Shown piece by piece: positions 1 to 9,801 of a DNA stretch of 64,000 nt. The translations under genes and the position numbers were made by a program. This stretch comes from Ophiocordyceps camponoti-saundersi (nom. inval.) (Eukaryota > Ascomycota > Sordariomycetes > Hypocreales > Ophiocordycipitaceae), in the NCBI GenBank assembly GCA_003339415.1, contig PDHQ01000046.1, positions 65,119 through 129,118 on the forward strand, given 5' to 3'. Below the pieces are notes generated by a model. The model was not told the DNA's origin. It saw only the letters and a program-made list of their open reading frames with translations, and ran no database searches. Within the stretch, counting starts at the first letter, position 1; each line of letters opens with the position of its first letter.

Positions 1-2617
1 GCGCCAGCGGGAAGACGGACATGGTTCGGCCGACCTGAGTGACCTGGCCGTCGGCCGAGAGGGCGGCCAGGTAGGCGAGCAACTTCTCTGCCTTGGCTAG
101 GCTTTGCCTCTCCGGAGGCGTGGGAAAGGGGAAGTTGACGACGTGTCGGAGATTCATGGCCTTTAGCTGTAGGACCACGCCCTCGATGGGCATGCGGAGC
201 AGCTCGGGATCCGCGAACTCGGCAAAGTCTCTTTCGTACACGGCCGACGAGTAGAGCCGGTAGCAGTGTCCCGGTCCCGTCCGTCCGGCGCGGCCGGATC
301 GCTGGTTTGCACTGGCTTTGCTGATCCAGCCGATATGGTAGCTCTGCACTCCGCTGAGGCGGTCGTAACGTCGTTCCTTGCATCTTCCACAGTCGAATAC
401 GAAACGGATGCCCGGTATCGTCAGACTCGTCTCCGCCACGTTGGTGGCCAGGATAACCTGTCGAGTGCCGTCCGGCGGTGGCTCAAACACCCTCAGCTGT
501 TCCCTCGTCGGCAGCAGGGAATAGAGCGGTAGGATCTGCATCTTTGAAGGTCCCGTTTGCTGGTTCTCGTCATCGACTTCAAACTCCTTGTCCTCCAGCA
601 CATCTTCCTCCTCGTCTGATAGAAACCCGTCCATCTCGCTCTCGACGTCGTCATCCACGTCACCGAATTCAATATCCTCCACTTCGACCGGTGCCTCGTT
701 TGCCGATATCTGAGCGCTCGGACCCTCTGCGGTGCTGAAGCTCCCGAAGCTGGCCTTTAGACGTTTGCTGAGCTGCGTTATCTCGTTCCGCCCGGTCAGG
801 AAGACTAGGAAGCCCCCTGGAGGCAGCTTACGATGGCCTCGACTGATCTTGCGAAACGCCTCCTCGACGTAGTCGTGTCGTGTTTTCCGCGAGAAATGTA
901 TTGTTACGGGGTGCTGTCGTCCTTCAATCTCCAGGACCGGTGGCGGCGTAGCAAATAGCGTCGGGTTCAGGGTCAAGTCCTCTATCCTGAGCGTGGCGGA
1001 CATGATGATGAACTTGAGTGGTTTGAGAGTTTCGTCCTCCCGCGCCATTTCAGCTCGTAGTTTCACAACGCGGCTTAGCATGCCGATGAGAATGTCGGTA
1101 TTGACGCTCCTTTCGTGAGCTTCGTCGATGATGATGGCCGAATACTTCCGCAGGGCTATATCCTGCGCCACCTCTCGCAACAAGACGCCGTCGGTCATGA
1201 ATTTGATGGCTGTTTTGGCATCCACTGAGCCTTCGAACCGAATCTGGTAAGCGACGGTCCCTGCGTTGTCGCCCAGCTCCTCGGCTACTCTCCTCGACAT
1301 GCTGACGGCGGCCACCCGTCGCGGCTGAGTGACGCCAATCAACCCCGGCGTCGGCGACTTAGGAGAGCCGTAGCCAGCTTCAAACAGAAACTGAGGAACC
1401 TGAGTGGTCTTCCCGGACCCCGTAGAGCCGCATATGACGACTACGTCATTGTTGTGTATGGCCTCCATTAATCTCTGCTCCTCGGATACAATAGGAAGCT
1501 TGAGACGGGCGGCCTGAACCTCAGGAGACCGTGTCACCTCGACGCTAAAGGCTTTGCGCTCCGTGTCCGCTGTCGGCTGGAGTTCCGCCGGAAGGGGGTC
1601 CTGGTCCGGGGCTCTAGGCACGAAATTGTCCGGCCGAGGAGTTGCGGATAGTGTTACGGAAGTGCCAGCCGGCTGGTATCCAAGCGCCTCGTTGCGCTGC
1701 TGGTGAGCCCAGGCTTTGAAGGCGGACGAACGTTGGGCCTTGTCTTGTCCGCCTTCGGCGTCTTCGTCAATCGAGTCGTTGTCTGAAAGTTCTTCACTGG
1801 TGCCCTCCTTGTCGACAGATTCAGATGATTCGTCTTCCTCGCTCGAGACGTGGCCATCGGCTGAATCGCTCGCCTCGGCGTCGCTGCTGAATCCATGCCA
1901 CTCATCATCATCTTCAGGCTCATCTGATACGGCTGGCGCTAAATCCGTCAGCTGTACTTTGGTAGCTACGCCGCCTCTCTTCTGTCTCTTCCTGATGATC
2001 GGTCGACCTTGGTCGTCGACCTCGAGCGGGCGTTTCAGGCCGGAACCGACGAGGGCCGGGGTACTACTGGCAGGCTCAGCGGCTGCCGGCGAGACACGGA
2101 CACCAGAGCCCGGCAGGTTCGCTGCTGTAGGCTCAGCATCGTCGTCTTCGGCGCTCTCGGACTCGTCACTGTCCTCATGCGCAGCTGTGTCCACCACCCG
2201 TCTCTTCTCCAACAGGACATTGTGCGCCTGCTCGCTTTGTATACCAGCCCTCTGCTCCCTCAAGGCACGGGATAGGGCCTGCTTCTTCGTCTCGCGACCC
2301 TGTCCCAGCGATTTACTGCTCGCAAAGAGGCTCGTATCGATCTTCCGCGCCGCCAGTTTGGCCAGCAAGTCCCGGTTCTCATCTTTGCGCAGCTTGTTGT
2401 GCATGTATTTTTCGAATCGCTTTGCTTTTTTCCCGCTCATCTTGACGCTCTCATCCAGCGACTCAGCCTTTGCCCGATCCCTCTTCTCCCGCTGCGCCTT
2501 CTTGTCGACCGGAAGCATCTCCTGATTGGTGTCTTGAACGTCATGCCGGGCATTCTCTTTGGCCTTTTCACGGGCCAGCACTTTATGCTTTCTCTGTCGC
2601 GGTACAAATTTGGCCAT
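1..2617 (-). CDS. ECM16: DEAH-box RNA helicase, Dhr1/Ecm16 (DHX37) type, C-terminus cut by window edge
   Basis: One uninterrupted frame reads leftward from an ATG at 2617 to the window edge, giving about 872 residues and no stop, so the 3' part of the gene is missing. The N-terminus (MAKFVPRQRKHKV) and the long acidic, low-complexity N-terminal third are typical of the DHX37/Dhr1 family. Helicase motifs follow in order: GSTGSGKTTQ (Walker A), TQPRRVAA, DEAH, SAT, a NVAETSLTIPGI motif V and QRSGRAGRTGPG motif VI, so the ATPase core is intact. An acidic insertion lies between motifs III and V. In yeast the enzyme works in the nucleolus on the small-subunit processome and displaces U3 snoRNA from pre-18S rRNA; that role is inferred by family. 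The gene is divergent from the PAC3 gene, with 265 bp between start codons. Assignment to DEAH helicases is certain and to the Dhr1 branch strong. Confidence 0.9.
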   Translation of the reverse strand, partial: MAKFVPRQRKHKVLAREKAKENARHDVQDTNQEMLPVDKKAQREKRDRAKAESLDESVKMSGKKAKRFEKYMHNKLRKDENRDLLAKLAARKIDTSLFASSKSLGQGRETKKQALSRALREQRAGIQSEQAHNVLLEKRRVVDTAAHEDSDESESAEDDDAEPTAANLPGSGVRVSPAAAEPASSTPALVGSGLKRPLEVDDQGRPIIRKRQKRGGVATKVQLTDLAPAVSDEPEDDDEWHGFSSDAEASDSADGHVSSEEDESSESVDKEGTSEELSDNDSIDEDAEGGQDKAQRSSAFKAWAHQQRNEALGYQPAGTSVTLSATPRPDNFVPRAPDQDPLPAELQPTADTERKAFSVEVTRSPEVQAARLKLPIVSEEQRLMEAIHNNDVVVICGSTGSGKTTQVPQFLFEAGYGSPKSPTPGLIGVTQPRRVAAVSMSRRVAEELGDNAGTVAYQIRFEGSVDAKTAIKFMTDGVLLREVAQDIALRKYSAIIIDEAHERSVNTDILIGMLSRVVKLRAEMAREDETLKPLKFIIMSATLRIEDLTLNPTLFATPPPVLEIEGRQHPVTIHFSRKTRHDYVEEAFRKISRGHRKLPPGGFLVFLTGRNEITQLSKRLKASFGSFSTAEGPSAQISANEAPVEVEDIEFGDVDDDVESEMDGFLSDEEEDVLEDKEFEVDDENQQTGPSKMQILPLYSLLPTREQLRVFEPPPDGTRQVILATNVAETSLTIPGIRFVFDCGRCKERRYDRLSGVQSYHIGWISKASANQRSGRAGRTGPGHCYRLYSSAVYERDFAEFADPELLRMPIEGVVLQLKAMNLRHVVNFPFPTPPERQSLAKAEKLLAYLAALSADGQVTQVGRTMSVFPLA

Positions 2618-2882
2618 TGTTTAGGAAGCTATTCGAGTCTTCGAGAGTGTTTACCTTAGCTCATCATGTTGCGACACCTTTAAAACCTACGGAGAAGAGG
2701 TTCTACAATGGCGAGCCGGTGATAGAAGCTATTCTGCCGCTCCCCACCGCCAAAATCTTTCACCACATGTCGGCGAAATAATTTCGTCACTCTACCAAGC
2801 CGATCACCTACCCTATACACGTTTTCTGTCCGATCAACGTCGAGATTTATCGCAACAGTTCAGCATCCTGAAAGTAAAACTC
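2618..2882. promoter_or_regulatory. Short divergent promoter between DHR1-type helicase and PAC3
   Basis: Only 265 bp separate the start codons of the leftward helicase gene and the rightward PAC3 gene, so both promoters and 5' leaders must lie here. No TATA box or recognisable transcription-factor site was identified by eye. Confidence 0.5.
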
Positions 2883-3411
2883 ATGCTACAGCGCCAAAAC
2901 ATGGCGATAGATATCCGTACCGATGATTTCCCCGTCCCAAGCCTCCATGCATCAGGTGTCATCAACGGAGTTCCAACAGAGGTGACGTCGCTAAGCTTTA
3001 CTGACAAGATACTACTCACAATAAGCCAGCAAGGGCGTCTCTCACAATGGGTGAGCCTCCCACATTAAACCATCCTTTCCTTTCGAGAGAACCTTCTGAA
3101 ACTTAGCCTGCATCTATTAGATCCAAGTACCCCTCTCAGCTAGTTCAGCCAGCATCATGGAAATGGCGGTGCCCAACTCGGGCAACGGCCTTTTGCCATC
3201 GTCCCACCTCAACCCCACCACCTTGCTGGGAGGCGGCGGCGATGAGCGGGAAACCATCGGACAGCTTTACGCGGCGCAGATCGCCAGTCATCTTCACCTA
3301 CGCTCTCCCGAAGACCGAAGGATACTCGTCCTGGGACTGGGACTGGCCAAGCTGGACAAGGAGCGGACGACGTTTTTCGATCTGTTGGAACTCGCCCAGC
3401 AGGTCTTGTGA
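2883..3411 (+). CDS. Proteasome assembly chaperone 3 (PAC3/Poc3-like)
   Basis: Two exons, 2883-3050 and 3121-3411, joined in phase 0, encode 152 residues. Exon 1 ends at SQW before GTGAGC; exon 2 opens with IQVPLS after a TATTAG acceptor. The sequence has the PAC3 signatures known from fungi: a GVINGVPTEVTS segment, DKILLTISQQGRL, an LLGGGGDERET loop and a terminal RILVLGLGLAKLDKE strand-helix region. PAC3-PAC4 heterodimers scaffold the 20S proteasome alpha-ring in the cytosol; this role is from family knowledge. An in-frame ATG at 2901 (MAIDIRTD) is an alternative start and gives 146 residues. The gene is divergent from the rRNA helicase. The reading and splice site are well supported because the two exons only make a PAC3 fold when joined. 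Confidence 0.85.
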
Positions 3412-3803
3412 ACGCCGGCCAATCAATTCATGCTAGTCGCTGAATAGGTGTTGGTATTTCTAAACCTGCAAAAATCCTTGAAACGGATAGAATTGTCGCT
3501 CAAGATCTCGTCTCAGCTCGTTCCCGCGACGCTGTGACGATCAGGCGCGACTACGAATACTACCCACCAGAATATGCAAGCGCCGAAAGGGCATCATGGA
3601 TAAAGCCGTTATTCCGCCCCCCATTGCGTCACCCGCTGCTCGTTCCCAAAGACTCCCCCCCCCGCCAGCAAGCGCCTCTCCACTTCACTTCTGTACGCCT
3701 GGTCGTCGGCTTTATGAAGGCCGATTCTTGCGATCACTGCGGGGTTTTAGCGTCCACTATCACCAACAGTGCCCTCTAGCAAGGCGCTGAGCAAGGATGA
3801 CAC
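3412..3803. other. Intergenic, convergent 3' regions
   Basis: Spacer between the 3' ends of PAC3 and calcineurin A. Short open frames exist on the + strand (about 80 codons), but none resembles a known protein or has good flanking signals. Nothing else is seen. Confidence 0.5.
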
Positions 3804-5584
3804 TTACACGCTGAGCCTCCTACCGAGTTGCTGTAGTTTCTTATCGTTGTCGGCCTCATGAGCGGCCTTTTGGAGTGCTGTCGCCAACTCCTCTTCCTGG
3901 TGCTTAACCACCTCCTCGTGGCTCGGAGGCAGTCGCTCGTTCTGCAAATCGACCTTTCTCGCGTCCTCGAACGAGCTTATAGCCTTTTTGATACCTTCGG
4001 CACCAAGCATGAGGGTACCGGCTGGGAGCCTTCCGCCGGAGACGGTCTTCAGCTCCGTAACCTTTTCTGACTCCTCGCGAAGGACCTGGAAGACCCTGGA
4101 CATGCGACCGATGGCTAGGATCTTATTCTTGATTGCACGTCTCTTGAACTCGATGGAGTTTGGATCATCACCCCCAGTGGACATGGGCGAGTGAGGCGAA
4201 GTCGAGGGCGTCTCTTCCTTGAGCTCCTCCTCGGAGCAGGTGCTCAAGATGGCGATGAGCATGTCGGTTATCTTCTCGCCGACGAAGGGCAGAGACCAAG
4301 TGAAGACGTCCATAAAGTTGGGGAGCCAGTATGGATGAGGGGAGCAGTTGAACTGTCGTATATTCATAACATTGTTTTCGTACTTGAGAACTGCCGCCTT
4401 GTTGTTGTAGACGTCGAGGTAGTTGGGGGCCGAGAAGATGGTCATAACACTTGGGAAGCCCGTGGTCCGCGTCTTGCGATACATGCGATAACCGGCGTCC
4501 TGAGCCTCGTGGGCGCGGATGATGGACAGCAGATTGTTCTTCTCGAGAAAGGCACAGGCGGCCGGATAAGAGAAGAACCAGGAACAGCCGCGAACATTGT
4601 TGTGCAGGAAATACTCGCTCGTCTTTTCCTGACCAAAGTCCTCGAGAGGGTCGGCCCAGAGGATGTCGCACATGAGCCCCTGGGTAGGAGGCTCACGGAA
4701 ACGATCAATCTGTAGCGGACGTCAGTGGCGAGAGACGGGCGATTCGGGGACAAGCAGCATGATTTACATTTCTCAGGTCGTCGAGGGTATGAAGCTCGGG
4801 GCTAAGGCCGCCGTGGATGCAGAGAAACTGCTTGTTCATGACGGCTGCCAGGGGCAGGCTGCAGAAGGACTCCATGCAGGCATCGTAGACAACCTCCGAG
4901 TACTTGTGCTTGCACTCTAGCTTAAACGTGAAGTAGTCGGTCAAGTGTCTGCACTCGTGGTTGCCGCGCAGGAGCCACAACGTCTTCGGGTAGTGAATCT
5001 TGAGAGACCACAGGTAGAGTACACATTCGATACTGAAGTAGCCGCGGTCGACATAATCGCCCAGGAAGAGATAGCGCGTCTCGGCAGGGTCACCGCCGAC
5101 TTCGAAAAGCTTCATCAGATCGTAGTACTGGCCATGGACATCTCCGCAGACGGTGATGGGGGCGTCCATCTCGAGAAGATTGGGCTCGGCGCGCAACAGG
5201 TCGGTCCCCTTCTGCAGAATCCATAGAGCCTGCTCCTCTGTCAGGCGGCCCTCGCGATAGAAATGCTGTTTGAGGAAATTGATGTCGGGCTTGGTCTGGG
5301 ATGCGTCCTGATAGAATTGTTCGTCGGTCGGCTTGGACATGGCAGGCGCTTGAACCTCTGAGCAGCTAATGTCAGCAGAAGAATTTTTGTCGGGCCAGCG
5401 ACGGGGACAGACCTTTGCACACCCTTTCGAGGGTGCTCACCTGGGTGCCGTCCTCCATGGCGTGAATGGTAAAGTCAATATCCGGCACCGGCTTCTTCTC
5501 CTGGATGGCGCGAATGGCGTTGTCGACCTGCATGTTGCGGCGAGTCTCGGCAGAAGCCATGTTTTCGCCGCCATCCTTGTCCAT
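3804..5584 (-). CDS. cnaA: Calcineurin catalytic subunit (PP2B A subunit)
   Basis: Three exons on the minus strand, 5584-5413, 5357-4768 and 4709-3804, encode 555 residues. Exon joins restore VQAPAM upstream of the phosphatase domain and [11 protein letters not shown] inside it. Visible metal-site motifs are GDVHGQ, GDYVDRG and LRGNHE, followed by [11 protein letters not shown]. After the catalytic domain come the calcineurin B-binding helix, the calmodulin-binding segment ([18 protein letters not shown]) and an autoinhibitory region (around [17 protein letters not shown]). The enzyme is a Ca2+/calmodulin-activated Ser/Thr phosphatase acting in the cytosol on Crz1-type factors; in fungi it governs stress, wall integrity and morphogenesis (family knowledge). 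Intron 1 uses a GTCTGT donor, with C at +3. The splice is chosen because it restores the conserved K-[DE]-VQAPAM junction. Length and domain order are normal. Confidence 0.97.
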
Positions 5585-6266
5585 GGCTCTGCGAAGAGCG
5601 CCGCTGGCCGAGATAGCGAGCGGGCGGGCGATAGACCGAAGCCTTTAGCGACGGAAGGAAGGAAGCGTGAGATGATGAACGGAGACGCTCTGAAGACGGG
5701 AAGAGAGGGATTCGGGGACAGAACGAAAGAGCAGATGGAAATATAGGTAGCGATATATCGTCGAGAGTAGCGAGGCGTCGTGCTTGGGGGCGAGGAAGAG
5801 ACGGCTGAGGCAACAGGACGACGGAGTGACGCAGCAGCAGCCAAGTTTGCCTTGCCGTTCGGTCCAACAGACGGCCCGCCAGTACTACCAGTCTACCAGA
5901 GACAGCGGCGGCGGAAAGCGGAGGGACGAGCGGGGAGACTTTTATGCAGGCGAAGATGTTGGTGGGTAGCCGGGTATCTCGCTTGTATCTCGGGGGGGCT
6001 ACACTGCTACAGGCCATAGCCTACAGGGCTCATGCTCGCCTGTAGTTTAGGTGGTCGGTGCAGGCTGCAGTGGGGACTGTGGGGGGAGGGACCACTGGTG
6101 GTTATCTTCTTCAGTGACTTTACGGCGAGACCCACTGACAGCGGTTTCATCACTCTGACTGGCTCTGACTCGCTCTCTCTCTCTCTCTCTCTCTCACGCT
6201 CTCTCCCCTGTTCACGCCTCCTGTCACAAATCCGTACAGACGTACGTACTGATCTCCTCCGATCAC
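5585..6266. promoter_or_regulatory. cnaA upstream region and 3' flank of the dehydrogenase
   Basis: Leftward-reading upstream region of calcineurin A, likely including its 5' leader. A (CT)n run lies at about 6172-6193. Short open frames are shadows without support. Confidence 0.4.
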
Positions 6267-7305
<1,039 letters not shown>

Positions 7306-7559
7306 TGTATCTCACGGTGGAAACTTGAAAGGTCGAGATATTCTGCCCCTTCCTACGAGCTCTTCTCCTAGTTTATATACGCAGTCTGCGCCACCACTTC
7401 TACGTAAACCGGTGTGCACAGATGCAGATGGGAATACACACCGGTCGTAGGCATGACAAAATATGTGCAGTATAGACACGGGATATCGTTACATCACATG
7501 GCCGCACCACGTAATGTCGCCGCGCCACAGAAACTTTTAGCCGAAGAGATTAAGACAAA

Positions 7560-9312
7560 CTAATAATATATCTGCTGTAAGTTGTAGGCAAGGACATCAT
7601 ATCGGGAATAGTTTGTCAACTTCCACTTTGACATAAAGTCATCTCGCGAAACTGCACGATGAAAACCCATCAGCGGCCGCGATTTCGTCGCTCTCGGTAG
7701 CAAAGAACTCACTGTAAGCGCCGCATATGCGCCGACTTCCCTTGAAAGCCGATCTTCCGTGTAGGATGCGCCAGTTGTCAAATACTGCCATCACGTCAGC
7801 GCACATTTGCCGGCGTGGACGAGGAAACGCACTGAGCACACGGCCGGGCACCAAGTAGAACCTATACAAGTTCTCTGTCCTTCTCGAGATTAAGTCCCAG
7901 ATTCTCATTGCGTTGTATAGTTTCCTAGTATTGATGTCGATTGGAAGCAAACCGCGGTCGGCGTTATTCCAGCGGATCCTGTGTATGGCCCCGTATTGGG
8001 TCTCGATGATGGGATACACTCTGTCCGGTATTATGGCAGTGTCCAAGTTCCCACTGGAGTGCCACGGAATTCCAATTGACTTCAGGATTTGAAAGTCATC
8101 AATGTGCTCCTTTCGCAGCCGATGGGCTACGTTGTAACCATCAACAAGAAAGGACTCGCCGCCCATCATCTTACGATCTGTGGGACCGTTGGGCGGCGGC
8201 GTGTGATGGAGCAAATGAAAGGCCTGAATACCGACCGGGTCTGTGAAGTACGTCGTGTCCGTGTGAAGATCAAGACCAGCGTTCGTGTAGGCCGAGTCAG
8301 CCTTGGATAGGTCGTTCTGGAAGTCGTAGAAACCGCCATAATGCGTGTTTCGGATCGGCCCAATTCTTTCCAGCAATTTCTTGGTCGCCTGGGGAGTGAC
8401 AGGGGTGTCGGTCACAAAGCAGAACCCATAATTGCGCTGTTCTCATTAGCCTTTCGCGAAGCACCGACTAGAGTGTGAATACTTACGACGTTGTTGGTCA
8501 GCTTTGCCATGCCCTGCGTGTCCGATGTATTCATGACCTTGTCGTATTTGACCTCTGGTAATTCGTCCTTGATGAGTTTAGTGGTCCAGATAGTCTGCGA
8601 ACTTTTCTCTTCCGTCAGCTACGTAGGTGCGCAAAAGTCGCTGGCCAACTCACTTGAAGTTGGTGAACTTCAAGTCCCTGATGCCGGGGAGACGCTGTTC
8701 CATCCATTTCCAAGTGAATCGCGTTATGTGATTGTCGGACCCTTAAAGAGACGGTCGTCAGAACAGACGATGACTGAGTGGCGTCTGGATTCTGCCTACA
8801 ATATATCACGAAACCCAGGTCGTCTTGTATCGGCTGGTTCATTTGCACGCCCGGTGAGAGCTTGAGCGGATAGAGTGTTAGCCAGTCATGTAAATTGCTG
8901 TAATAAAAGGGGTTTAAGCCTACTCCGAAAATGTCGATTCGTCTCTGCATCGTTTTACTGTCGAAGCATAGCTCACATTGACAACTATCTCTGCGAGACT
9001 CTATGAGTTTTCGAGATAGACTGGTAATAGGAGTCTGCTCATGAATACCTCAGCCACAGTTTGTGCCTAGCAGGAGTTTAGTTGAGCATGGAATTCAGAG
9101 ACGATTTGGTCTTTTACGGACAATTGAAACGGTTTTTGATTATCATCCGTGAAGAGGGTGATGTGATTGGCTGAGTCCATGAATACTCTCATATTGGTAG
9201 TGATGAATCTCGCGCTTCCTCTGCCATGACGCCAGCAGTCGACCTTTCGCTGACGAAGAGCAATTGTCCGACTCGCGATGCGACACGGAGCCCATAGCTT
9301 GGCCATGGCCAT
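7560..9312 (-). CDS. Trimethyllysine dioxygenase (carnitine biosynthesis)
   Basis: Eight exons: 9312-9122, 9066-9049, 8990-8800, 8741-8654, 8601-8487, 8436-7842, 7784-7713 and 7651-7560, giving 453 residues. The spliced protein has the N-terminal zinc domain WLRDSCQCELC (C73, C75, C78) and the Fe(II)/2-oxoglutarate site HTD (H259, D261) with distal H408 in NWRILHGR and an Arg in SRRICGAY. This combination marks the gamma-butyrobetaine/trimethyllysine hydroxylase family. The GGFYDF and HTDTTYF text, together with an Arg-rich N-terminus suited to mitochondrial import, favours trimethyllysine hydroxylase (TMLHE in animals, cbs-1 in Neurospora). It makes 3-hydroxy-trimethyllysine, the first step to carnitine. 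Exon 2 is only 18 nt. The 57-nt intron 7785-7841 is in frame and open, so its removal is the least certain join. An upstream in-frame ATG at 9390 is an alternative start. Confidence 0.85.
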
Positions 9313-9801
9313 GGCGCGGTTCGGGCGTTGATGAATTTGCGAGATGGTGTTTTGCACGTGAGAGCCTAAGAGGTAGGTCCAAGCTGCCAAGGTCGACGGT
9401 ACGGATAGGCCTGAGGTAATCCGGATGTGCCTTTTCCTTCCGGGCCGAGGCGCCGAGATAATCCGAGCCGCAACTAGAGGTAGGTACGGAGTAGACTGGC
9501 AGTGGTACCTACCTCTAGTAGGCGCTGATGGGCTTTACCTCTTGTACCTAGGTACGCCCTTACAGTCTGACCTTCCACTACCAGCCAGACCGTCCACCAC
9601 TAACCCTCCTCTACTAACCTGCGCTATAGCGAAAGCCAGCTCATAACTTCTTCCCATCATCCCTTTCTTTGGTGACGATTCTTCCTTTAAGCCTTTCATC
9701 GACAGTCTTCGTGCTCAAGGCATCACACGGCCATGGAAGTTTCCTTGCCCCGTCGATTCGTCTCAGCCTTTCCTTAGCCAGCTTCCCCAATCACAAGCAG
9801 C
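9313..9801. promoter_or_regulatory. Divergent promoter region between TMLH and ubiquitin protease
   Basis: Divergent spacer of about 490 bp. It has a repeated TACCTCTAG/CTAGAGGTA-type motif (about 9473-9550) that forms imperfect inverted copies. No further elements were recognised. Confidence 0.4.

Noticed and set aside
1716..2525. 269-codon + strand frame opposite the rRNA helicase
   Set aside because: Ser-rich shadow of the acidic, low-complexity N-terminus of the helicase on the other strand.
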